This document shows positions 1 to 10,938 of a DNA stretch of 64,000 bases, one piece after another (positions within the stretch are counted from its first letter, which is position 1; each line of letters begins with the position of its first letter). The translations under genes and the position numbers were made by a program. The notes beneath the pieces are model-generated. The model saw only the letters and a list, made by a program, of their open reading frames with translations, did not search any database and was not told where the DNA came from. This DNA comes from Cafeteria roenbergensis (Eukaryota > Sar > Bigyra > Bicosoecida > Cafeteriaceae), in contig VLTN01000082.1 of assembly GCA_008330645.1 (NCBI GenBank), positions 1 to 64,000 on the forward strand, written 5' to 3'.

Positions 1-3000
1 GCCTGGGCAAGCTGGTGGGCAAGGTGGTGAACACCATCCTGGGGAAGCACGGACTGCTGGACCCAGCTGCGCTTCCAGTTCCTGGGCTGCGAGACGGTCC
101 GTGCAGGCTGGTCCATGCTGTCCGCACCGCGTTCGAGGAGGGAGAGATCAGAACGGTGGTGGTAGCGTTGGACATGGCCAACGCCTACAACTCTGTCTCC
201 AGGCGCGCGATGATCGAGGAGGTGCGGCGGTTGGACGAAGAAGCTCGTGCCGGCGGTGCTGGCGCTGTACGGCTCGTCCAGCCCGCTCCTCTTTGCCACG
301 GACGAGGGCGAGGTCTTTGAGCTGGAGTCCAACAGAGGCGTGCGTTCAAGGCGACCCGGCAGCGGGCGCACTGTTTGCGATCGCAGTGCACCCCCTGGTG
401 GACGAGGTGAGGCGCGCCTTCCCAGATGTGCTCATCTTGCAGATGGCCGACGACACGAACGCTGTGGGCCCGAGGAAGAGCGCCTTCAGGCAGCCCAGAA
501 TGCTGGCTGAGCGGCTCAGCACGGTGGGGCTGCGCGCACGATGAACACCAGCAAGACCCAGGTGCTGTGCAAGCGAGGACAGCTCGAGAGAACACAAAGC
601 CAGAATTCGGCGGGAGATGAAGCGGAGTAGGGACGATCCAGGGTCCCCACCCTCGGTGCTGGAGGGGTGCCACCTCACCGAACGGAGCGTGGCGGTGCTG
701 CCAGTGTCCTGTGGGGGAGGAACTCCGCCGGAGGTGGCACTTGAGCACTCGATGAAGCGACTGGAGAAGGAGTTTTGGGCCGGCGGCGGAGCGCCTGCTC
801 GCGGGCATCGAGGTCTGCGGGCTCAAGCGGGCGCACCACCTGCTGCTGTCGGTGGTGGGCCAGAAGTTCAGCTACCTGCACAGAGCAGCGGGTGCGGCGG
901 CGGGCCAGGAGCTGGCGGTGTTCCATGCGGCGCTGCTGGCCAACCTGTCGGCGGTGGCGCACAAGACGGAGCTGGATGCGATCGGCCACGCGCTCTCGGA
1001 CGAGATGTGCACGGTGACCCGAGGACGGCTTCCGTGAGGCGATGTCCAAGGCCATCGAGGCGCTTGTTCGGGGGGCTGCCGGACGAGCACGCAAGGCGGG
1101 AGGCGTGGTGGGCGCTCCTGGGCCGGGAAGCCGACGGTGTGACTCGGCTAGCATCGGCAGCGTCCAACCCGGCCTTGAAGAAGGGAGGCTACGCTCAGAT
1201 GAAGCCTGGCGAAGATGCTGAGCAAAGGGCTGCAAAGCCGGTGGCATGGGCCTGCCTGGCGTGGCGCAGTTCCGCTTCGAGGCGACAGCGGGCTTCATCG
1301 AGGCCGTTCGGGACATGCGGAAAGGGCGGTTCGAGATGGCACCACCGCCGGAGGAGGCCCTCGACGGGGCCCGACACTGGTGGAGGCGGAGGCGAAGCGC
1401 GGCGTCGGGGAGTGGTGCCGGAGCGGGACCAGCCAACGCCGGCGAGGCGGAAGCGGAGGATGAGTCAGGTGCGGCGGCTGCTGCAGCGGGCGGCACGCCG
1501 TGGGTGGACCACCCGGCGGTCGGAGAGAGCGAGTCCAAGGAGGACTGCGAGGAGGGGCCGGCGCACGGGCAGCAGCTTGCAGGTACGCTGGACGGCTGGC
1601 TCGTCAGCGGTACGGGGGAGCGGCTGAACCGGAGCATCAGCCAACACCGACAAGCGGAGGCCAGACGGGCGGTGGAGGTGCGGCTGCCGCCAGCGCGGCG
1701 GGAGCGGCGACCGAGATGACGACGAGCGGCGGCGGCGCAGCGGCAGCTAGTGCGGCTGGCGCTCCAACCGGCCAAGAGACATCTGATGCCGCACAGCCGA
1801 GAGCGGATGCGGCACAGGTCTACTCGGTCAGGCGAACGCCGGCGATCGGGTTGGCCAGGGACGGACCCGACGCGGACGCGGACGGCAACGACCCCAACTG
1901 GAAGGGCATCTCGCTCAAGAAACTCGTGAGGAGCTCGCTGAAGCGCTCAGACCGCAGCGATGCGACCAAGGAGGTGGGCGACATCCTGCTGCGATGCGAG
2001 GAGGTCGCCAAGGGAGCCTACCGGGACTACGAGCGGGACAGCAAGGAGTACAAGGACGCCTGCACCGAGGCACGGTACTTCAGGCCGGACAAGGACTGCG
2101 TCGTGGGCAAGGAGGCCGACCTTCATGCCGCCAGGGTGAAGAAGCGCTACCAGCTGGCGCACGTGTGGAGGTCGGACATCGCGGGGGCTGTCGAGGGCCT
2201 GGAAGAGCTGCGCGCCGAGATCGAGGAGCTGGCGCTGGAGGCGATGATGGAGCTCAGATCTGACGACGAGTCGTCGGATGACATGGAGGCAGCGGCAAAC
2301 CTGGTGGAGGAGTTCATCAGGGCCTGCAAGGGAGCCCGCTGCCTGGCCGCAGCGACAGGGTTCGAGGGCTTCTTGCCCGACACCTTGGGCGTGCTGTCGG
2401 ATGACCTGAAGGCCAAGCTCCGCAAGTGCCTGTACGGCGACGGGGTGACGGCGCGGGCGAACGAGCAGACCGAGGCGCCCTGGCAGCGCAAGATGGTGCT
2501 GCATCACGACGACATGCTGCGCATCAAGCACGAGTGTGTCTTCCTGCGCCGTCTGGCCAAGGCGCGCAGGGCCTGCACAGCACGCTGCAGGGCCGAGGCG
2601 CTGGCCAAGGGCACGCCGGAGAAGCGTGTCGCCAACATCGACGACCCGGCCATGCTGCGTGTCATGAGCGACCTGGTCGCGTTCCGAGAGGCGTGCGTGC
2701 CGGGAACGCACTACTGGCTCCGCAACACGATGATGGGGACCCCGCGGGCTCACAGACGAGGAGTTCGCGGTGGTGGAACGCTACCGCATCGGAGCCTCCG
2801 AGGCCGACCACGTGGTGCCAGACGGCGTGTCGATCAACTGCGCGTGCGTGCAGCGGGACACCACCGCGAGAGGCACCGTCCACATCGGCGGGGTCTCGGG
2901 CGTGGCACATCACCTGGCACGCTGCCGCTGCGGCAAGGGCTCCACCATCCGGGCGCACAACGACGTCCGCGACGTCCTGCACGCGGCGGTGCGCTCGGCG

Positions 3001-3690
3001 GGACTACAGTCGGTGGTGGAGCCTTCCAGCTGGCAGGACGGGCAGACGCGCTTCGGGTCCCAGCCGGGGTCCAGCGAGGCCGCGCGCAAGCGACCGGACC
3101 TGCGGGTGCACGTCGACTTCGAGACCACCTGTCTCGTCGACGTGCAGATCACCTCGGCGGTAAGCAAGTCCTACGTGACGCAGGGCCTGCAGAACATGGA
3201 CGCCTTTCTCGAGCGCCGTGAGAATGACAAGATGAGGGAGTACAAGAAGAGCTCAGCTACAAAGGACAACTTGAGCTCCATTGTGCCCTTCGTCATCACG
3301 ACCACGGGACGCATGGGACCGGCGGCCTTCGCCTTCCTCAAGAAGGTGGCGGACACGGCCTTTGGTGACCGGCCGAGGGAGCGTGCGCGCTGGGCCTTTC
3401 GCTGGCTGTCGAGGCTGAACGAGGTCATCGCCAAGGGACTGGCGACCCAGCTGATCGGGCAGACGCAGTACCTGCGACAGCAGGTGGAGCGTATGCGGTG
3501 AGCAGGGGCGGCTGATTGGTGACTCGTGGCAGTGTGATGGGAGTGATCTGGGACTTGAGACTTGGGATTGTGGGTTTGGCGCGGTTTGTGACTCATCGGT
3601 GATGGAGTTGCTGGATTGGTGATTGGTGAGTCTGTGAATCGAGTGTGTGGCATGGTTACGCGAGTTTTCGACCCCCCCCAACGATGTTCA
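1..3690 (+). mobile_element. Non-LTR retrotransposon (LINE) with restriction-like endonuclease, copy A, cut by window edge
   Basis: This is the longest copy of the local LINE. Reverse-transcriptase pieces lie at its left end: a motif A-like stretch ALDMANAYNSVSR (about 168-210), then in another frame a motif B-like QGDP and a catalytic MADD (about 340-460), corresponding to the usual YADD. A long alpha-helical linker follows (about 1800-2740). The C-terminal part has a CxC...H knuckle (CRCGKGSTIRAH, about 2926-2960) and a PD-(D/E)xK-like endonuclease core with RPDL and, about 15 residues on, LVDVQIT (about 3090-3160), as in R2/NeSL-type elements. The frame ends at 3501, and a roughly 180-bp 3' UTR runs into a C-run and AACGATGTTCA. 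The coding frame is interrupted several times, so the copy is dead. Its 5' end lies outside the window. Confidence 0.85.
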
Positions 3691-3710
3691 CAAGCCCCCA
3701 ACGATGTTCA

Positions 3711-5391
3711 CCGCGTGTTAACCGGGAGTATGAGCGGCACCGCGAGGATTACAAGGACGCCTGTGCCGAGGCATGGTACTTCAGGCCGGACAAGGACTGC
3801 GTCATGGGCAAGGAGGCCGACCTTCATGCCGCCAGGGTGAAGAAGCGCTACCAGCTGGCGCACGTGTGGAGGTCGGACATCGCGGGGGCTGTCGAGGGCC
3901 TGGAAGAGCTGCGCGCCGAGATCGAGGAGCTGGCGCTGGAGGCGATGATGGAGCTCAGATCTGACGACGAGTCGTCGGATGACATGGAGGCAGCGGCAAA
4001 CCTGGTGGAGGAGTTCATCAGGGCCTGCAAGGGAGCCCGCTGCCTGGCCGCAGCGACAGGGTTCGAGGGCTTCTTGCCCGACACCCTGGGTAAGCTGCCG
4101 GGCGAGCTGAAGGCCAAGCTCCGCAAGTGCCTGTACGGCGACGGGGTGACGGCGCGGGCGAACGAGCAGACCGAGGCGCCCTGGCAGCGCAAGATGGTGC
4201 TGCATCACGACGACATGCTGCGCATCAAGCACGAGTGCGTCTTCCTGCGCCGGCTGGCCAAGGCGCGCAGGGCCTGCACAGCACGCTGCAGGGCCGAGGC
4301 GCTGGCCAAGGACACGCCGGAGAAGCGTGTCGCCAACATCGACGACCCGGCCATGCTGCGCGTCATGAGCGACCTGGTCGCGTTCCGAGAGGCGTGCGTG
4401 CCGGGAACGCACTACTGGCTCCGCAACACGATGATGGGGCCCCGCGGGCTCACAGACGAGGAGTTCGCGGTGGTGGAACGCTACCGCATCGGAGCCTCCG
4501 AGGCCGACCACGTGGTGCCAGACGGCGTGTCGATCAACTGCGCGTGCGTGCAGCGGGACACCACCGCGAGAGGCACCGTCCACATCGGCGGGGTCTCCGG
4601 CGTGGCACACCACCTGGCACGCTGCCGCTGCGGCAAGGGCTCCACCATCCGGGCGCACAACGACGTCCGCGACGTCCTGCACGCGGCGGTGCGCTCGGCG
4701 GGACTACAGTCGGTGGTGGAGCCCTCCAGCTGGCAGGACGGGCAGACGCGCTTCGGGTCCCAGCCGGGGTCCAGCGAGGCCGCGCGCAAGCGACCGGACC
4801 TGCGGGTGCACGTCGACTTCGAGACCACCTGTCTCGTCGACGTGCAGATCACCTCGGCGGTGAGCAAGTCCTACGTGACGCAGGGCCCTGCAGAACATGG
4901 ACGCCTTTCTCGAGCGCCGTGAGAATGACAAGATGAGGGAGTACAAGAAGAGCTCAGCTACAAAGGACAACATGAGCTCCATTGTGCCCTTCGTCATCAC
5001 GACCACGGGACGCATGGGACCGGCGGCCTTCGCCTTCCTCAAGAAGGTGGCGGACACGGCCTTTGGTGACCGGCCGAGGGAGCGTGCGCGCTGGGCCTTT
5101 CGCTGGCTGTCGAGGCTGAACGAGGTCATCGCCAAGGGACTGGCGACCCAGCTGATCGGGCAGACGCAGTACCTGCGACAGCAGGTGGAGCGTATGCGGT
5201 GAGCAGGGGCGGCTGAGTGGCGACTCGTGGCAGTGTGATGGGAGTGATCTGGGACTTGAGACTTGGGATTGTGGGTTTGGCGCGGTTTGTGACTCATCGG
5301 TGATGGAGTTGCTGGATTGGTGATTGCTGAGTCTGTGAATCGAGTGTGTGGCATGGTTACGCGAGTTTTCGACCCCCCCCAACGATGTTCA
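3711..5391 (+). mobile_element. LINE copy B, 5'-truncated
   Basis: The copy matches copy A from about 2020 onward, covering linker, zinc knuckle, endonuclease and 3' UTR, and is almost identical over about 1.65 kb. It starts 20 bp after the end of copy A; those 20 bp repeat the terminal CCCCCAACGATGTTCA. The first 40 bp or so differ more from copy A than the rest, which suggests a slightly different source copy. Most of the coding region is open (3645-4870), with one frame break late in the endonuclease part. The 3' end is again a C-run plus AACGATGTTCA. Confidence 0.85.
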
Positions 5392-5740
5392 TCCTCAAGA
5401 AGGTGGCGGACACGGCCTTTGGTGACCGGCCGAGGGAGCGTGCGCGCTGGGCCTTTCGCTGGCTGTCGAGGCTGAACGAGGTCATCGCCAAGGGACTGGC
5501 GACCCAGCTGATCGGGCAGACGCAGTACCTGCGGCAGCAGGTGGAGCGCATGCGGTGAGCAGGGGCGGCTGAGTGGCGACTCGAGGCAGCGTGGTGGCAG
5601 GGATCTGGGACTTGAGACTTGGGATTGCGGGTTTGGCGCGGTTTGTGATTCATCGGTGATGGAGTGGCTGGATTGGTGTTTGATGAGTCTGTGAATCGAG
5701 TGTGTGGTATGGTGACGCGAGTTTTTGACCCCCCCCCCAA
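5392..5740 (+). mobile_element. LINE copy C, short 3' fragment
   Basis: Only the last 55 or so codons of the LINE frame and the 3' UTR remain. The fragment starts exactly after AACGATGTTCA of copy B. Its 3' UTR carries variants (GAGTGGCTGG, GGTGTTTGATGAG, TGGTATGG) that are shared with copy E and absent from A and B, placing C and E in one sublineage. It ends in a run of about ten C. Confidence 0.8.
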
Positions 5741-5988
5741 CGACGAAGACCTAATCCCTAAGCCTACTCATATTCGAGTGGAGCGTATGCGGTGGGCAGG
5801 GGCGGCTGTGAAGCGACTCGAGGCAGTGTGATGGCTGGGATCTGGGACTTGAGACTTGGGATTGTGGGTTTGGCGCGGTTTGTGATTCAACGGTTATGGA
5901 GTTGCTGGATTGGTGATTGGTGAGTCTGTGAATTGAGTGTGTGGCATGGTTACGCGAGTTCTTGACCCCCCCCAACGATGTTCATTCA
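5741..5988 (+). mobile_element. LINE copy D, 3' UTR tail behind a 37-bp spacer
   Basis: A unique spacer of about 37 bp (5741-5777, ending ACTCATATTCGA) leads into the last few codons and 3' UTR of the LINE (from GTGGAGCGTATGCGGT, about 5779). The same spacer and tail recur at 6537-6786, so C plus D behaves as one composite unit. It ends with a C-run, AACGATGTTCA and TTCA. Confidence 0.8.
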
Positions 5989-6536
5989 ACCGACGTGCAG
6001 ATCACCTCGGCGGTGAGCATGTCCTACGTGACGCAGGGCCTGCAGAGCATGGACGCCTTTCTCGAGCGCCGTGAGAATGACAAGATGGGGGAGTACAAGA
6101 AGAGCTCAGCTACAAAGGACAACATGAGCTCCATTGTGCCCTTCGTCATCACGACCACGGGACGCATGGGACCGGCGGCCTTCGCCTTCCTCAAGAAGGT
6201 GGCGGACACGGCCTTCGGCGACCGGCCGAGGGAGCGTGCGCGCTGGGCCTTCCGCTGGCTGTCGAGGCTGAACGAGGTCATCGCCAAGGGACTGGCGACC
6301 CAGCTGATCGGGCAGACGCAGTACCTGCGGCAGCAGGTGGAGCGCATGCGGTGAGCAGGGGCGGCTGAGTGGCGACTCGAGGCAGCGTGATGGCAGGGAT
6401 CTGGGACTTGAGACTTGGGATTGCGGGTTTGGCGCGATTTGTGATTCATCGGTGATGGAGTGGCTGGATTGGTGTTTGATGAGTCTGTGAATCGAGTGTG
6501 TGGTATGGTTACGCGAGTTTTTGACCCCCCCCCCAA
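5989..6536 (+). mobile_element. LINE copy E, 5'-truncated 3' fragment
   Basis: The fragment begins within the endonuclease coding region, at the sequence coding VQITSAVS, about 200 bp further 5' than copy C. It contains an open reading frame to the standard stop at 6354 and the full 3' UTR. Its 3' UTR variants match copy C. The C-run at its end is followed by the same 37-bp spacer as after copy C. Confidence 0.8.
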
Positions 6537-6786
6537 CGACGAAGACCTAATCCCTAAGCCTACTCATATTCGAGTGGAGCGTATGCGGTGGGCAGGGGCG
6601 GCTGTGTAGCGACTCGAGGCAGTGTGATGGCTGGGATCTGGGACTTGAGACTTGGGATTGTGGGTTTGGCGCGGTTTGTGATTCAACGGTTATGGAGTTG
6701 CTGGATTGGTGATTGGTGAGTCTGTGAATCGAGTGTGTGGCATGGTCACGCGAGGTTTCGACCCCCCCCCAACGATGTTTATTCAC
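6537..6786 (+). mobile_element. LINE copy F, 3' UTR tail behind the 37-bp spacer
   Basis: This is a near-exact repeat of copy D with its spacer. It ends with a C-run and AACGATGTTTATTCA, about 12 bp from the stop codon of the NTPase-nuclease gene that reads towards it. This is the left-hand boundary between LINE array and host gene. Confidence 0.8.
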
Positions 6787-6798
6787 ACCAGTCACATT

Positions 6799-9700
6799 TT
6801 AAGCTTCAGCCTGGTCCGCGGCCCCGTCTGCCTCTGCGACTGTGTGTCCGCCCCATGCTTGCCGCTTCACCATTCTGGCCCAGTCAAGGACAGCAGGCGG
6901 CAGTCCACTGAGTAGGTGATCGCCACAAGCGACAACCCAGTGCGGGCCGTGGATTCTTCCGCAGGATGACGTTGCTGCTCCGTCCACCCCGCCGAACATT
7001 GCCATTCTAAGAGCACCCTCGTGAATGCCGATTTCAGCTGGCACCGTAACATGCAGTGCATTTTCGGTGACGTCCTTGTTCGTGACCACCACGTTCCAAA
7101 CCACGAGGGACTCGCCGTCTCTCAGGAGAGAGAGCGACACGGGGTGGAAGTCACCCCAACTCTTTACCTGAGCTGTGAATCCCGGGACGATCTTATTCCA
7201 GCCAGTGAGGGATACGTTGGTTGATTTGTCTGCAGCTGCTGCTCCGGACGATGTTGCTTTGGCTTGAAGCAGCAAAAGGTGGACGAGCCGGGAGTCGAGG
7301 TCCCGCACCAAAAGCACGATGTCCACACCCTTGTCCGGAGACGGCTTGAACAGCATTCCCGTTCGAAGCACCGAAGAGTTTGCCCGCACATCGTCCCACT
7401 TGAGATCGGCAACCTTCGCAACGGCGGCGTCATCAACCAGCGACAGCCGCTCAAGGCTCCTCAGCAGGCTCTTTCGTTGACCCTCAGTTGCCGCTCCAAC
7501 AAAGTGGGCAGACTTGGCAGCGCTTTTGCAAAAGGCCTGAGCTAGAACAGGCTCGGTGGTCGTGGCACCAACTGTGGCATGGCTGAGGTCATCGCGCGCC
7601 TTGAACGGCAGGGAACAACCGCCCTCGTCGATGAGCATGATTGAAAGAACGGCGGTCCATGAGACGGGTCGCCACTCGCCAGCAACAACTGTCAGCACGC
7701 CACAGTCGGAGAGGTTGCTCAGCGAGGGCAGCAGCGCCTCTGCCGCAACATCGGCACCGCTCGCCTCCGATGCCCTTGCCGACAATTTGCCAAGGTCAAG
7801 ACCCAGGGCTGACAGGGGCACTGACGGCGACACAAGTTGGTCCAGCACCGTTTCCGAGCGCAAGCCCTTGATAACTGACTTGAAGTGGGCTGCAAAGACT
7901 GACGAAAGCTGCCGCCCATGCTGAGTAGCAATGATGTCACGTTGCATCTTGTCCAATCCCAACGGCGGCTTCTCGGAGTGGGCCCCGGGCTGGCCAAGGA
8001 GTGCGCGCAACACGCTCCCGGCGCGAAGTATTGAGCGGCCAAAGCGCGCTCGCCTCTTCGGGACGGCGCTTTTGGCGAGGAATCTTTTTGCAGCGGAATG
8101 GAAGCTCGAGACTGCACGCCCGGCCGCCATGATTGCCCTTGCATGGTCCTCGAGGGACGACAGGGGCTCAAGAGGCGAAAGCGGAATCTGCTTGTCGCTG
8201 TGGTTGGTCTTTTCGCGGAACTTCTCAACGTCGTAGATCCTCGGGTCCACACGGTCAGGGCTGAAGAGAATGTCGCGCATCCAGGCAGCGCTGCCGGAGA
8301 CGTAGTAGATCATCTGTGGCGAGTTGCCCCTCAGGGCGACGAGCTCATCGGCAATGATGTCGCCACACTTCTTGTAAGGCTCGTCTGCCTCGTCCATGAC
8401 CAGCAGCATGCTCAGCTTGTTGGCTTCAAGGAACTCGCACACTTGCTGCGGGGTCGCAAACCACGGATAACGCTTCCACTTGGAGGGGTCCGGGTCCGCC
8501 TCGACTCGCGGTCTGTGGCCTGCAAGCTGCAGTGCCCTGTCCAGCAGACGAGGAAGCGGCGCCGATGGTCTGAGCCACGCGTGCTCGCTGTCGGCGGCAC
8601 GAGCCGCACACAGCTCATAGAGCCACCTAGCTCGCAGCATGTCAACGTACACCGGGACCACTGGCCGGCCGGCGGCTGGAAGCGACTTGATCCTTGAGAA
8701 CACACCTGCAGCGACACAGCCCGCGACCAGAAGAGAAGACTTGCCGACTCCTCGGGGGCCAAAGACGCACCGGCCGTTGAGCTGCCCACCTTCGCCAGCA
8801 AGAGCGAGGGCTGCGATGTCGCAGGCAAGGCTCCTCGCCAAGAGGTCGCGGTTGCTTGGGCCCTCCCACAGCAGCCATCGAGGCTCCTTGACTGCCTGCG
8901 CGGTCAAGGACATCACCTGTGGATTCAGTCCAGCCGCCTCGAGCGCCGGCCCGACGCCATGCTCGCTGCGCATGGTGTCGTAGATGCGACCTGCAAAGGC
9001 TTTGCTGGCCTTGTCCAAGGCCAAGGCAGTCTCGCCTGCCTTGGCCTCGAGTTCAGCTGCCTTGTCCGGAGTGTACTTGTGCATCATAGCCCCGGCCTCG
9101 GAGAGGGAGTCTGAAGGAATCGTGGAAATGGCAGAGTCCACACGAGCCAGTGTCTCACGCATCTTGCTCCGAAGCGCCTCCTGCTCCTCGGCCTCGCGCT
9201 CGGCCCTTGCCAGCAGGACGTCGGCATGCTTCTGCGCTGCCTTAATGGTGGACCGCTTGGCCACCTCCTCAGCCAAACCGTCAGCGACACCCCGAAGATG
9301 TCCAAGACGGTGCCACTCGGCCAGCTGATCAATGCCGCCTGCCATTATTACTTTTACCTTGGCCCTGCGGAGCACGTCACGAATGTGGACTCCGCTTCCA
9401 AGCTTGATGCTCGCCGCACCAAGCTTGCCCAGGAGAGCGGTAAAGTTCTTTTCCTTGCCGGTCGACCTGAGCCCCTTGGCGCGGCGAAGCTTGTTGAAGA
9501 ACTGCAGCGCTTCCCGGGCAAGCTCAACCCGCGTGAAGACCTGTGCAGGCGGGGTCCGGCTGAATCTGAGCTCCGAGGACATCAGGGCACTCAAGTCTTC
9601 CCCAGCATCGTCCGGTGACAGTAGGGATGCGTCCCACTCTTCTGCAGCTTGCGGAGCTGGCTCTGCGCCAAGTCCAACCCTTGCTGCAGTTGCCACGGCA

Positions 9701-10299
9701 CTGCGGAGCAGAGCTGCTCCACTGGCAGCGGCGGCAGCAGCACTAGGGGAGGACTTTCCAGAGCGAGAACCAGAGCGAGAACCAGTGCCGTCAAGAGCCG
9801 AACAGCGATCGTCGGAGCCTGCACCACGAGGAACTGTCGCGGCTGAGGAAGCCGCCGCTGCCGCGGCACCAGAATGATCGACTGCAGCAGGCCCCCTAGC
9901 GGCGGCGTCGGCTGATTCTCCACGTCGACGACGCTCGGCTTGGCCAGCGCTAGCGCTGCGCCTCGTGGCCCTCTTGGCCTCCTTGTGCTTTTTGTCACCC
10001 TTGGGCGGCTTGCGCTCAGCGGTTCCATGTTCATCCGCAGCGGCGGCTTGACGCTGGCCCTCCTTCACAGCGGGATTGGCAGCAGAGGCACCGGCATCGC
10101 CAGTTTTCTCTCGGCGGGATCGCTTGCCAGTCCGGGCATCGCCGGCAACACTGGCCTCGTGCTCGCGCTCGCGCTTGGCGGCGCGCCGGCCACTTGGCTT
10201 CGCCTGCGAACAGAAACTCGAAGACGAAGACGAAGACGAAGACGAAGACGAAGACGAAGACGAGGACGAAGACGAAGATGATTGCGGACGGTCTGCCAT
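6799..10299 (-). CDS. Crinkler/RHS-type P-loop NTPase with C-terminal nuclease-like domain
   Basis: An open frame of 1166 residues, with the start taken at the ATG at 10299. Seen: an N-terminal low-complexity region with about 22 serines and basic nuclear-localisation-like clusters (KREREHE, GKRSRREK); a helical middle part; Walker A GPRGVGKSSLL near residue 512; Walker B LLVMDEADE near 630; a sensor-like YYVSGSAAW soon after; and at the C-terminus a PD-(D/E)xK-like pair, VDIVLLV near 990 and LLLLQAK near 1011. Known: this NTPase plus restriction-endonuclease-fold layout defines the CR class, which includes trypanosome retrotransposon-hot-spot (RHS) proteins and Crinklers. Inferred: a nuclear protein of that class. 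Both flanks of the gene are LINE 3' ends. Codon use is less GC-extreme than in the 15-64 kb genes. The frame looks whole. Confidence 0.7.
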   Translation of the reverse strand: MADRPQSSSSSSSSSSSSSSSSSSSSSSFCSQAKPSGRRAAKREREHEASVAGDARTGKRSRREKTGDAGASAANPAVKEGQRQAAAADEHGTAERKPPKGDKKHKEAKRATRRSASAGQAERRRRGESADAAARGPAAVDHSGAAAAAASSAATVPRGAGSDDRCSALDGTGSRSGSRSGKSSPSAAAAAASGAALLRSAVATAARVGLGAEPAPQAAEEWDASLLSPDDAGEDLSALMSSELRFSRTPPAQVFTRVELAREALQFFNKLRRAKGLRSTGKEKNFTALLGKLGAASIKLGSGVHIRDVLRRAKVKVIMAGGIDQLAEWHRLGHLRGVADGLAEEVAKRSTIKAAQKHADVLLARAEREAEEQEALRSKMRETLARVDSAISTIPSDSLSEAGAMMHKYTPDKAAELEAKAGETALALDKASKAFAGRIYDTMRSEHGVGPALEAAGLNPQVMSLTAQAVKEPRWLLWEGPSNRDLLARSLACDIAALALAGEGGQLNGRCVFGPRGVGKSSLLVAGCVAAGVFSRIKSLPAAGRPVVPVYVDMLRARWLYELCAARAADSEHAWLRPSAPLPRLLDRALQLAGHRPRVEADPDPSKWKRYPWFATPQQVCEFLEANKLSMLLVMDEADEPYKKCGDIIADELVALRGNSPQMIYYVSGSAAWMRDILFSPDRVDPRIYDVEKFREKTNHSDKQIPLSPLEPLSSLEDHARAIMAAGRAVSSFHSAAKRFLAKSAVPKRRARFGRSILRAGSVLRALLGQPGAHSEKPPLGLDKMQRDIIATQHGRQLSSVFAAHFKSVIKGLRSETVLDQLVSPSVPLSALGLDLGKLSARASEASGADVAAEALLPSLSNLSDCGVLTVVAGEWRPVSWTAVLSIMLIDEGGCSLPFKARDDLSHATVGATTTEPVLAQAFCKSAAKSAHFVGAATEGQRKSLLRSLERLSLVDDAAVAKVADLKWDDVRANSSVLRTGMLFKPSPDKGVDIVLLVRDLDSRLVHLLLLQAKATSSGAAAADKSTNVSLTGWNKIVPGFTAQVKSWGDFHPVSLSLLRDGESLVVWNVVVTNKDVTENALHVTVPAEIGIHEGALRMAMFGGVDGAATSSCGRIHGPHWVVACGDHLLSGLPPAVLDWARMVKRQAWGGHTVAEADGAADQAEA
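10220..10278. repeat. GAAGAC microsatellite encoding the serine run
   Basis: About nine copies of GAAGAC with one GAGGAC variant, read on the minus strand as TCG/TCT serine codons in the N-terminus of the NTPase-nuclease protein. Slippage would change only serine number. Confidence 0.9.
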
Positions 10300-10938
10300 G
10301 GTCGTGGGAGGGGCCACTGGCCGCGGGCGCTGCGCACTGCGGCGGCGGGGCGGCGGCGAGACGGGATCGATTTTCCGTGATGCCAACTGGCCTCGAAAAA
10401 CAACGGCGCGCGAGCACGCTGCAGCCGTCCCTCAGCGTCAGCCCCGCCCAGCACAATGGCCGGCAACGTGCACGCTGCGATCATGCCATGAAGGCACTGC
10501 GAGGGCGGGTGCCAGCGCTGCGTCGGCCAGCGCGGCAGCGAGAGCGACCTGGAACACGGACCGGCCGCCTCCGCCGCAGCTCACGATCCACGGGGCCGAG
10601 CAGCACCAGCCTCAAGACGGGCGCAGCAAGCTCGGGAAGAAGGAGCGGGGAACAGTGTGAGGCAGCGGGCGGCCGCGTTGCAGCTCGCTCTGGCGCGCAA
10701 GAGTGCGGTCTCCTTTGGCAGCCACGAAAATCGGCAGAGCCCGCGACCGCGCAGCAGCGCTCTCGCGCCAGCGGCAGTTGCAGGGTGCCACACCAAGGCG
10801 CGCTTAGGCCGCCACACGCAGGCAAGGGACCGATGATTGTTGCACGGCGTGGGTGCGGCGCCACAAAAACATGTCCCGGGGCACAGGGCTCGGCCCTCCC
10901 ACGGGCGCGGCGCTGAACGATCCTAGGCTGCAGGGTCA
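10300..10938. other. Gap between NTPase-nuclease start and LINE copy G
   Basis: No convincing gene is seen; reading frames here are arginine- and cysteine-rich and look like shadows. It presumably holds the promoter and 5' UTR of the minus-strand gene, unless its 5' part was displaced by the LINE. Confidence 0.4.

Noticed and set aside
5741-5777. CCTAATCCCTAA within the 37-bp LINE spacer as a telomere remnant
   Set aside because: Only two imperfect units, and the spacer is explained as part of a composite LINE tail.
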